Below are positions 22,541 through 33,852 of a DNA stretch of 64,000 nucleotides, piece by piece. Positions within the stretch are counted from its first letter, which is position 1, and each line of letters opens with the position of its first letter. The stretch comes from Struthio camelus. Taxonomy: Eukaryota > Chordata > Aves > Struthioniformes > Struthionidae. The position numbers and the translations under genes were made by a program. The stretch is taken from the NCBI RefSeq assembly GCF_040807025.1, contig NC_090954.1, forward strand, positions 13,099,501-13,163,500. The letters run 5' to 3'. The notes beneath the pieces are model-generated. The model saw only the letters and a list, made by a program, of their open reading frames with translations, made no database searches and was not told the origin of the DNA.

Positions 22541-25500
22541 AGGTTAGTGCAGGGGAGAGGAGGTGGTGGGTACCTTTGGGTAAATCTGAAATCAAGGGGC
22601 CCAGGGGGGTGGTGGTGTGTGTGTGAGACATCACCAATGCTCACATCTCCCCTCCCTAATTTTCTGATTACTCTCTGCAGTTACCTGATGCAGTTAATGT
22701 TCATTAACAGCTGTAGCATCACACACACACGAGTCCAGGGCTCCCCTTGCAGGGAAGGATTTTTTTCCATGAGTTTTTCCCATAAAAAATAAGTTTAAAA
22801 CGGTGTTCCCCAAATCTGACATTTTTTAAACTGTTCTTAGGCTCCCCTTCTCCTTAAAGAGCTGCAGATACAGATAGACACAGAGCTTACGGCATGGGGA
22901 AACACTGCTAACTTTAGTAGTAGGTCCCAGGGGAAGGAACAACTCTGGGCCAGGCACAGGGTGGAAAGTCACAGCACTCGCTCAGGGCCCTGCATGACCT
23001 TGCTATTTTGGAGCTGGCCACATCCCACCTTGCCTCAAGCATGCAAACACCGTACAGCCCAGACCTCGGACCCTCCTGCGGCCCGGCTGTTCCTGCCCTG
23101 TGCCTCTCCCGCCCACAACGCTGGCTCCTGCCAATCCCTAGCCATAAAGGACAGTGGTTTTTGAAGGAAAGTAAACAAGTTTCAGGGCCTACAGTGAGAT
23201 CCTCAGAACTCATCACACTGAAGAAGTACGACTGCTGAGGCTTTTTCTGCATATGCCATCTTATGACAGCAAGATGCTGCATTTTTCATCCAGCTGAGAT
23301 TTGGGAGATTCTGTCCTTCTATCAGTGAAATCCTATTAAATCAAATATAGACAGGTGAAACAAATGATTTCTCCACTGATGAGACCTTGCAAGGAATAGA
23401 ATATTTACAAAGACCTGCATTGCTCAAGGTAGGAAGATTTTAAAGGATCTGAACTCCCCAGAGTAAAATCTAGTCTGGGCACAGAAGTCTATCGCAGCTG
23501 AGCAGTGCATTGGAGACAGTTTGGAGGGAGCCGACAAACAGACATGACAGAGCACTTGGCGCTTTCGCTGCTGGTTTTGGCCTGCTCGTAAGAGCTGCTC
23601 CAAACCCTTGGCTCAATAACAGCAGTGAAAGCACAGAGCTGGCTGCACCCATCCTGCTGCTTTCTCCTTTGGAGAAAACTGCTGCCAGCCAGGCATTCGC
23701 TGGCTTTCCACATACACTTAATCTTAGCCATTCCCAGGACTACCTTGGAGTATGTTTGTAGATCACAGAGCATTTGGAAGCTAAAGACCTTGAGAGACTG
23801 TCAGCTCTGTCCCTATGCCATCTCAACAGCCATTTGCATCCCTGTTTCACAGCAGAGATCGCTCGGCCTCCCCAGACCAAAGCTTAGCTGTTAGAAAGCG
23901 TTACCTACTGTCTCCCCTGTATCTTCTTTGCTTACTTCTGGACCTACCTATTACTGGCTTTTTCTTCTGTATGGGATCCTCCCAAATACGTTTTGCCAAA
24001 ATCAATCCCATTTTGTCTTCTCTTTTAGGGGGCACCCTGTTTATAGAGCCTGCTGCACCTGGCAGCCTGGCTTGTTTGTCTGGTACATCTCAAGCCAGGG
24101 CTTGTTCTGAACAACTTCAGCTCAAGCAGAAAATGTCAGACGATAGTTTGAAAAATGCAGATTTCTTGGAGCCCTCTACAGGGTTACGTATATGCACAGC
24201 CCCGGGGGTAACCTGCACACACCATGCACCCCAGCACCCCTATGCTGCTGCCCCGACCACGGCAGCAGTGCTGCAGAGCTGCTGCAGCCGCTGCTCTGGT
24301 GCAGCCTGCTCCCACTCAGGGATGCAGTACTTGTTCGGTGTGAGCAGTGCTAGCGGTGATGTGGCCTCTTGGGATCCCTCTGCTCGGAGCAAAACTGCGT
24401 TTTCCTGACTTACGCAATGGCCTGGCACCCCCGCCGGGGCTTCTGGCCATGCCGCAGCGGCAGGACAGCAAGTCGCTGCACAGCTGGCAGGAGCCGAGAA
24501 TGACGCTCAGAGCCCCGAGCCGTATACAGACTGAATCACTATGGGACAGGGCTGCCCAGGAGAGGGGAGGAATATTTTGATAGGGTTTTGCCAGCTGTGA
24601 TGGTCAACAGGAGGACAATAAAGTCCTGTTCTTCAGCCTCCATAAGGAACTGCTAAACTTTCCAGGCTTCCTTTTCATCTAATGAACGGCGCAGCCTCCC
24701 TGTCACCAGCCTGCCTTGCCCTCCCCCAGGCCATCTTTCCCTGCTCCTCTTTGCCTCCAGCAGTGCACAAGCCTGGTGTGAAAAAAAGCTGTCGTGTAAA
24801 GCCTGCGTTCGCTGCTGCTGGGCTCCTGAGGCCAGCAAATTATGCCAGGTGACAAAATGTAGCCCTACTGCTTGCTTTGCCTCAGCTGCAATCCTGATCC
24901 ATGCCAGCTCTGCCCCATCCCCACTTGGCACCACTGTGTGTTTCCCAATCAGTCTGTGGTATCGTGTCCCTGGTTATTAGCACAGGCCACTCCTGAAACC
25001 TGGTTCCAGTGTTTCCTGTGGTGCTTTCAGACACAGGCTTTTCTGCTCAGACTTCATTCAGACAAATCTTAATTTTTCTATTGCCCATCTCCACACGGGC
25101 AGAGATCTCTGCCTACATAAGGTTCAATCTTTCTGTGCATGTGGGGGAACCATTTGAATCAGCTTCCAGTAAATTACTGAAGGATTCCCAGGAAAAGTGA
25201 CAGGGAAGATAAGGTCAAGTAAAACTGCTGTTTTGACTCCAAAGATGTGTGGGGTGGATCTAACTAAACTAAAGCAGGTCTGATTATCAGCAGTTGTGGA
25301 GTAAGTAGTCAGCTCGTCTGTGAATCAGGCTTTTCTCAAAGGATCTCACACGTATGACCCAAAAGAGCAAAGGCAGGGCCCCAGAAACCCTCCCCAAGGC
25401 CACTGCCTTTCTGGAAGTCAACAGCCCAGGGATGCTGCAATGAACTGCAGGAAACTTGGTCCTGCTAAATGAATGTGGAGGCCCTTCTGGCTTTCTTGAG

Positions 25501-28500
25501 GCAAGGCAGCAACCCTTCCTTAAGGGCATTCTGCAGAAAGTACAGCTTCCATCAGCTGCTAATTTTCCCCCTTGTGCTGACAACCGTCTGGATGCCTGCG
25601 GGGAGGCAGCAGGAGGCCAGGACATCTGTGCATTGGTTCTTCGAGGAGCCTCACCCCCATCAGCAATGGGGTGGGCTCAGACCCTGACAAACCCCACATC
25701 TCTCAGGCTCAGGCCCGTGCTGTCCCTTCCTTGTCTGTGGTTGCCGCTGCTCTTCCTGAGGAGGCCAGTGTTTGGACATCCTAGAGGAGACAGCCCCACC
25801 CAGGCCCTTCCATCAAGGCTGCCTTTTAGGAGAGCCAGGCTGTGGTTATTCATGCAAAGGAGCTGCCACTGCAGCCCTGTGCAGCCAGAGCGCTTCCCTC
25901 TCCTTACACGTCCCAGGGGCTAGAAGGTGAATTCCTGTTTATTTCCTTAGGCAGTGCTATTCATAGTCTTCAAAAACTGCCAAGCCGCATCTATCTGGCC
26001 CAAGAGGACTGGAAAATGCATGTTAGGTAAACAGCGGAAGCACGAGGGGACTGCCCAGAGTTAGCAGTGTTTGTTGCATTTCTCCCTCAGGAGCTTCAGT
26101 GCATGTTCTGCAAGTCATAGGCACGCTTCCATCACAGGGTGCCGAGCAAAGGAGAAGGCAAGCTGAGATGCTAAGCCCCATACCTAGGCACTTTCAGACC
26201 CTAGTGCTGGATTTGACGTAGCGATTGCATGCCTGTAACTCAGGCACACAACGTGCCCCATGATCAGAAAGAAATACACAACAGTCCCTGCTGCAAGGAA
26301 GAAGTCCTTTTAGTAACATCAACAAGGCCTTTGGGATATTGGACAGGATCAAGCACAGTGAGGTTCAGCCGGCCTTGATATGCCCAGACTGTGCAAGGAA
26401 ACCTGGCTGGGCCCAGGGTGATGCCCTGAGCCAGGGAACAGACAGGGAAACAGGCTGTCACTCTTGGTCCCCTCCACCAGCTGAAGACCTGTCCCATCTC
26501 TTGGTGTGATCACGCCAGGCAGTGCATTGGGGAAATCTGCCACAGGCATCTGGTGGGGACCTGTGGTGGGAGGCAAGTGTATCCACCACCCAGCTCCGGA
26601 CATAACAGAGAGGTAGGAACAGCTGAGATGTACAGGCATGATGTCCTTAGAGATCCAGCCTGCGTCCAGGGCGGTACAGCCGGTAGCTGCAGCACACAGA
26701 GCTCCCTGTTCTCACGGCAGCTGCCTCCAGCCCAGCTGAGGAAGGCAACAGGTTTTTTTTCTCCTGCTGCTTTGGGCTCGCTTTGTTTCAGGGAGAATAC
26801 ATACACTCAGCCTGCAGCCCCACAGGTGTCCAAGCAAACCAGTGCACGTTGCAGGGGTAGTCTAAAGGAGAGAGAGCCCTCCCCAAAAGGCTTGGGAAGT
26901 GCCTTCCACTGGAGATCCCAGGGGATGGCTCTGAGATCCTGTGAACACCATGGAAACAGCGAGCCATCCCATAGCAGTGCATGTCCTGCCTCTAGGCTCC
27001 AGAGCAAAGCCTGCTCCCAGGTTGTGACTCACAGCACAGCCATGCACAGCTGGCTTCCCTCCCTCCTGCCCTGCAGGCCTCCGGTTTGCAGCTGAAAATT
27101 AACAATGACATCCCCTCCTCTTTCTCCTTCTGCTTCTCACAGAGCCAGAAGCCCATTCGCCTGCACTACCCTGTTGAGCCAGCTCGCCCCAATCCCATTT
27201 GAGGAGTTCACTCAGGCTCCCCGGGCCAAGCACTCAAAGACACCCTGCAGGGGCAGAGGCCTGGGGAAATGATGGTGTGTCAGTCTGCTCCATCTGTACA
27301 GGCAATCAACCCTACCACTGAGCCTGGAGGGACAGCCCTATCCCACTACAGAGAAGTCCCTGCCCCATTTAGGACCAAGATAGCCAGCCTGGGGCAAGTT
27401 CCTGGCATGGCTGAGGTTCACCCTACCCTGTGCAGAAGGCGCTTCCAGTCCTGAATGGTGGCTATGCATCTGCTTTAATGTAAATGCAGAGGCCACAGTC
27501 CTTTGCCCAGTCCTCTGATCCCCTTCTGAAACGGAAAAAAGCGAGAAACCTTCCCCTAATACCTGATGACACACTCCTGGGTTTTGGAGATAGTTGGAGA
27601 GCTGGAACATTCCTAGGATAAGCAAGATGCCTGTCTGTTCTGCACTTACTCATTTCAATTGCCTTTTCCTGAGCAGGATGCTGGGCTGCCTTACCGACTG
27701 CCCTTGCTTTTCCCACACTGCAGTAAAGGCATCCTGCTCACACAGCAGCCTGTGTGTGTGAGGAGTACAGCCTTCAGCCACACGCTAATCTACAAAGACT
27801 TATTTAATGACATTCCTACAGTGATTCCAGGGCATTCTGTTTATTTATATGCACTTTGGGTTCATTGTTTCACTGTAGCATCCACCAGTGATTAATGCAG
27901 GAACATCATCCTTTCCAGAAAAACTCATTAGAAAATCCCTCCCACGGCATAAAGGAGGAAGGGCTGCTTAGACTGAAGGATCTGAGTGTAGGATACAGCA
28001 GGATTATTAATCCCCACTTGTATCACTTCCATCAAGTGGCTCACTTGTATTTCTGTCCTTCTCTTACAGCAGAATTGCTCCCATCTTGGAGAGTACCAGG
28101 GTTTTCTTAACTGTGCCAGCCCAGATCTGTCAAACTAGGCTTAAAAGAGGATGAAGGAATTTGGATTTTGCATTGAGGTTAGCTTGAGTTCAAACCTCAG
28201 CCTTGCAAATGTCTTGGCTTTGCTATACACTCAGTTCAAGTCTCAAGGGGTCTGGTCCTATTTGCTTTTTCCATCTGCGTTTGTGAGGTCACTTGAGCTG
28301 GAAGTAAGTGAAAGGCAGCTTGGGGTTCAGGAGCTGTGTATGAAACACATATTGGCACTGCTTATAGAGATCGCAATCTCGACCTGCGAGGCAGGCTCGC
28401 ACGGCAAAGCACAGCCCCCCTTGTGTAGGGTCTCAGGGCTGACAAGGCCCTCTTGGGCCGTCTTTTGCCTGCCCAGTTCCCTGAGCTTTAGATGCCATAA

Positions 28501-31500
28501 GAGAAACCTCTAGCATGTGTAAGGTTCAGTTTTTCTCCTGGCAGCCTGACATCAAAGTCTCTTCTTTGATGTCTAAGCCTTATAAGCGTGGGGAGGACTT
28601 TCCAGGACTTTTTTGCAAGCTCTCAGTCATCTCAGAAGCTTCTTAAAGCTGCTGAGATTAGAGAGACTGCCAGTTGCTCCAGGCTCTTGTTTCTCTTTCC
28701 GTGCAATCCCCCTTCATCCCACAGCTGGCAACACAAAACCAAGCCTGGCAACGTGCCTGTTGCACAGGGAGCTGTAGGACCTGGGCTCTCCCCCGTGATG
28801 TGCGCAGCAGCTTAAGGCCTCTTTCCTATTTGGGTTAACCCCCCACGTGCAGGAGGTCTGTGAGGACCCCTCACTCTGCACATTCCCGGGGCTGATAGCC
28901 GAGAGCTCAGGGGCCATCTCCAAACGTGACTGCACCACTGCAGCAGGCTGCTTTTTGCTTTCACTCAAGACCAAGGTTTAAGCCGCCACGTATATAAAGA
29001 AAACCCTGTTATAATTATCTTCCTGGCACTGTCATTTGCTTCTTCTTAGAAAAGGGCTTAGCGTCAGGCTAGACTAAAGAGCACTGAGCAATTGCCACGT
29101 TGTCAGTTAGAAAAGACGTGGTTTCTTTTCTCTTTTTTTTCCCCCTTAAAATTTTTTCCAGATGTCTTTTTTTTTTTTCTCTCTCTCTTAGGAGAAGTAC
29201 CAGCAGCTGTATGATTTCAATGCGAGCCGTGACTAATCCAGTGCAGAAAGCATTCAACTCCTCGGGGTGTGCACCAAGCGAATGAAACGCAAACCTAGGG
29301 GATAGGTGACCTCTGCAGCTGAAAAGGACCTACATGTAAGCTACACATGGGGGCTGTGGACACCCATGGGGGGAAGAGAAGACATCCAGACGCCACAAGT
29401 GACCAGCTGAGTTAACAAGACAGACATGGTCTTATCAACCATCACAAAGTTGACCTTCAGACAGACCCTAGACCGGTGGGGTGTCTGTATAAGGAATATC
29501 AACATCCACACATCAGAACTCAGGGATGGCTTTTGAACAGTGTGTAAAAAAACAGCCAGGTTCCTCGTGGCTCTTCAGTGGGAGCAAGATGCTTTTCACG
29601 CATCCTCTTGGGCATCTCCAGGCAGCCTGAGGCTCCTAAGCCCTTTGACAACATGACTCCAGCTCCTCATCCCCAGTTCTCAAAGCAAACAGAGAAATCT
29701 CACTGCTCCTCTGTGCCTGGATGGTGTCATGAGTGACAGAGTGATACACAGCAGCATAACCACTCCCACCGCAAACTACGACCCAGGTGCCACATCAGGA
29801 GCAACCCATGGAGTGGAGAATGGGGGGACACAGCCCCACAGGGTCCCACCTCCTGGTATGTTCGCTACTGCCTTCTGCCTAAAACGCTTCAGGACCCAGG
29901 ATTTAAAACAGTGACCTGACAAGACTTTTTCTTCTCTTGCTCTTCACCACCAGCGTCCTGGCCTGCCTGATCATAGACATCCACAGTCCCATTGGAAAGT
30001 GATGATGGGTTCTTCATGGCCCCCTCTACTATCTTTTTCTTCCCTCTCCCCTTTCTATTTTGATCTTGTTTATTTTTTGTTTCTTTTTGGCCCTATTGAT
30101 GTTTATTCTTACATCTGTCTCTTTCACATGCAGCAGCAGGACAAGACGTGTGCTGATGAGGAATTCTAAATCACAAATAGGCCTCCACCAGAGCAAAGAG
30201 CCAACAGAGCTCAGCAAATCCTGGCAGGCCTGTTCCTGTGATGACATCTAAATCCCCAGTAACTTCAGTATGAGGAGTTAAGTGTCCACCTCCCTCTTGA
30301 AGGCAGCGTGTAATCACCCAGAGGAATGACCCCAGAACCTAGGCAGACGAGACAAACACATGGCGTTACATCTTATTATGAGTCTTGTGTCCTCTTCACC
30401 CAGCACCCAGGATCACAGTCCTAGTGCCCAGACAACTTGTCCTCAGCCCTGCCTGCAATGTGAGCCACTGTCCCTCCAGCAGCCCCAGGGAGAGCAACCT
30501 CGCTTTGCCTGGCCAGGTGACCCCACTAGAGCCACTCAGGCTCAGCAAGGGATGGATGCTGCCATGGGCAGACAATGAGCTGCAAAAAGCTGCTAATGAA
30601 CTGGACTGTCTGCAGCACTCAGGAAAGCCCTACAGGTTATAGAGTCAGGTCCCTTAGGGATACCCTAATTCCAGTAACTTAACAACCTCACTTCTTGCCT
30701 GCTGCTTTTTCCCTACAATGTGGCACCATGGCCATGCTGCCATGCATAAGGACACGTTGTCTGGTTCTGCCGGGGGTCAGATGAACTTTAAGTTGCCTCT
30801 GCCGTGATGAAATGCAAGGAAATGGGAGCTAGGTTTTCATCCTTAGCGTGCAGAGGAACAGATGGGAAAAGTCAACCCCAAACGGCTTTGCTGTTTGGCT
30901 GCTCTGACTGGGTTATAATCTATAAGGTCAAAATACTGAACCATATCTGAAGAGAACCTCAGATTCAATGGACCAGCAATTTCCAGGCCACCAGTTTTAC
31001 TCAGTCAGTGCCAGCTGATCAGATCTGTTGGACAATAACCACTAACCACAGCAGAAAGATCAGCGTGCTGGGGGTTACTTCTCCCCGCTGAGCATTTCCC
31101 TGGCTCTTTAGAGCATATTTCAGACATGTAATAACTCTCCACAGGCTGGAAAAAGGGGATCATTTTTTCCTCTCCCTCTTCACAAGGCAGTCTCAGATGG
31201 CAACAGTGTCAGGAGAAAGGATGGAGGAGTGAGGACGCTTCTCCTAGCTTCCTCCGTATCCCCCAAGGATGGAAAACACCAGCCCAGGAACTGAACTGGT
31301 CTGTTGTGAAATGACAGTTTTTATTGTGCTGGATGAAGGTGCTAGGAGCTGTGCAAAGAAAGCATTCCTCCCCGCTCCCCTGATACTGTTAGTCCGAGAG
31401 AGATCCAGAGAACCAAAAAACTAGTCACAGCAGTACAAGCAGCTACTGTGACAAAGCCTCAGTTACAAAAGTGCTCTGGGAACTGATTTCTCCCTGCGAG

Positions 31501-31550
31501 AGACCCTGTTTATCTCCAGCACCTCTTGATTTCTCTAGTCTAGAGCTGAA
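22541..31550. other. Intergenic region upstream of SPARC
   Basis: No gene or exon was recognised in these 9 kb. Composition is ordinary with low CpG. Short T runs occur near 29130 and 29170. Regulatory elements for SPARC may be present but none can be named from sequence alone. Confidence 0.5.
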
Positions 31551-31559
31551 GCTGTGCCT

Positions 31560-31690
31560 CACTCTTTTTCGGGACCAGGGCAGTGAGAGGGGGTGGGACA
31601 GCCCACTGGGGAGTGGGGCAGAGGAAGAGACAGATTTGGAAAGATAGCGAGGAGGAGGAGAGGCAGCAGGAAACCCAGCCCACAGTTTGG
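31560..31690 (+). promoter_or_regulatory. SPARC: SPARC promoter with purine-rich GGA box
   Basis: The plus strand is strongly purine-rich, with a GAGAGGGGGTGGGA block and GCGAGGAGGAGGAGAGG at about 31648-31663. SPARC promoters in mammals are known for TATA-less purine GGA boxes directly before the start site. No TATA box is seen here. The position directly before the putative exon 1 fits this description. Confidence 0.65.
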
Positions 31691-31779
31691 CTTCCTGCTG
31701 CCTCCTTCTAAAACCTGCAGATTCCCCCAGCCCTTCCAAGAGCCTGAAGTTTCCTCAGCCCTGCTGCCGGCACTGTCAG
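31690..31779 (+). other. SPARC: SPARC non-coding exon 1 (5' UTR)
   Basis: The sequence from about 31672 follows, with small changes, the human SPARC 5' UTR as I remember it: ACCCAGCCCA, TTCCTG-TGCCT, TCTAAA-CC, ATTCCC and an ending close to CTGCC-GCACTG-AG. The exon ends with CAG|GTATGG at 31779/31780. It would splice to exon 2 at 39064, which begins GGTTTGCTG, comparable to GGTTCCCAG in human. The transcription start is approximate, and the resemblance is from memory without an alignment. Confidence 0.65.
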
Positions 31780-32739
31780 GTATGGCCCGAAACCTTCTTC
31801 TTTTCCTTCCTGATGCTCTTTCTCCTGGCGTGGTGGCTCCCCAGCCCACTCGCGCAGGCCCCCCACATGAGCACCCAGCTCTGCACCTCACCAGCCCACC
31901 ACTCACCCAAGGACCTTGCTGAGCTTCTTCTCTTTCTCCTCTTCCCAGCTGCATCTGTTACTGCATTTCATTGCCACATTACCAGCGTTAGCATTTTGGT
32001 GACAGCTGACTTTAAGGCTTTAAAACCTGACCTAATTTTTCCCTCTTCTCCCTTCTTCCTCTCCGGGTTTTACATTGTGGGGTATTGCCCTTGGGAGAGG
32101 TGCTAGACCAACGTCTGGGCACGTCAAACCACCCTGCACAGCAAATCAGATTTAGTTGTAAACCAGCGCGCATTATGCACAGAGTCTGAGGTGTTTTGGC
32201 ATTTGATATTTTACTCACCAGAATATCTAGAGAAAGAACAAAAACGTTGTTGACTTTATCTCCTAGAGGTTTTGTTGCTGTTGTTGTTTTTTTTTTAAGT
32301 ACAGCCATTCTTATTTCTCCTGCAGAGAAAGACACCAGGCTTTTTGTTCCAGGCAGACTCTGAAATCATTTCAGGTCCTCCTGCCTTATTTTGCATAAAT
32401 CCAGCTGATCAGCTGCTTGAGAGAGAGATGAAGGTTGCGGGAGAAAAAAGTGAAGAACCAAGCTCTTCTTTTGTCTGTTTAAAGAGACTGAAAATAAGGA
32501 TCAGTCAGACACAATTTTAGGTCCATGCAAAAAAGCCAAGGGCTTGTTTCCTTTAAAGGCAGCAGCTGTCTTTTCCCTGTCCTGACGTGCATAGCAGCCT
32601 AACTCTGCTCTTTGTATCCCTCTTCTAAAAAAGCTCCACTATGTTGCGTACAGCCAAGAAAAGGAAACTTAATAGGATGGTGGCTTAATTCCCACCCAAA
32701 CTGACCAGCAACAGTTGTAAGTTGGAGTGAAATCGGGGA

Positions 32740-33270
32740 CACCGCGAAGGTCGCCTGCACTCCGACCGCTCGGTTACCACCGACTTGAAACAGCCCCACA
32801 ACAGCCCCCATCGAAAGGACAAAGCAGCTCGCAGCGGCTTGGTAGGCTGCACCAGCCGAGTGTTAAGTGGGAACCAAAGGCTGCGGCGTTCTGCGAAGCG
32901 GCTAAGCCCGAGCTATTGTCTGCCACATAGGCAGGAGCAGGGATGCGGGCGGTGTCGGGAGGGGGAGCGGAGAAAAACTTTTCAAACTTTTTTCAAGCCC
33001 CTCCTTCCCCAGCCCTTTGCTCTGCCATGACTCAGCCGCGGAGGAATGTCGGCTCCCATGGAAACCCCTTCTGGGTCCTCTGGGCGAGGGATGTTGGGGC
33101 TGTTATCGCTGGAGCTGCTGTGGCTGCTGTGGCGTTCAGGGAACGCTTTGAAGATGATTCGCGTTTTTGCAGGATGTTTAGCCGCCGGTTTCTTCTCTTT
33201 GTTTTCTTGCGGGGCTGTGCATCAGTGAGAGATCAGCTTTCTAACACCTCCGGGAGCCGGAGGGACCCGC
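32740..33270. promoter_or_regulatory. CpG-rich patch in SPARC intron 1
   Basis: CpG density is raised compared with the surrounding intron. The patch contains a consensus AP-1 site, ATGACTCAG, near 33027. It may be an intronic enhancer or an alternative promoter. No exon with a credible donor and coding content was found in it. Confidence 0.35.
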
Positions 33271-33816
33271 TTGCACCTGGCACAGCAGGGTCCTTACTTA
33301 CAGCACTTCACAGAGGAGCAAGGCTACTTTTGGCGTGACCCCCATGTCCACATGTCCAGGCCAAGCCAAAAAAAAAAAAAAGAACAAAAAAAACCTTAGG
33401 CAGACAGCGTAATGCTGTATCGCTTCCCCTTCTGACTGAAGTCTGTGAAGAGCTAAGTCATTCTCTGGTGTTTGTAGCTCCGATCTCATACATGCACTTT
33501 TCTTGCTACTGATTTAATTGTTTCTCTTTATGAACGCAATGTACAGCCTAGAGAGTTAAATTCTGATAGCACCAAGCCAGCATATAACTGTACTGGTAAT
33601 GGGGCACTTATCCTGTCCTCTCTGAGTACAGTAAAGACCCGGCACACTCACAAGCACAATCACGGCTGCTCTACCAACTCCCTGCAAGGGCAATGGATTA
33701 ATACAGCACAGTGTTGTGCAGACATGTCTTTAGCTACTCTGAATGGAAAGATACGGTGGATAGATTTTTTTTCTTGTGTTTTAATGGGTATGTGTAAGTG
33801 GGTATGTGTAAGGTAT

Positions 33817-33852
33817 GTGAAATTCCCTTTTGCATGTAAAAGGGAATTTCAC
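33817..33852. repeat. Perfect 15-bp inverted repeat (hairpin)
   Basis: GTGAAATTCCCTTTT at 33817-33831 is exactly complementary to 33838-33852 around the 6-base loop GCATGT. It lies in SPARC intron 1, just after an imperfect GGTATGTGTAAG direct repeat (33787-33815). Confidence 0.92.
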
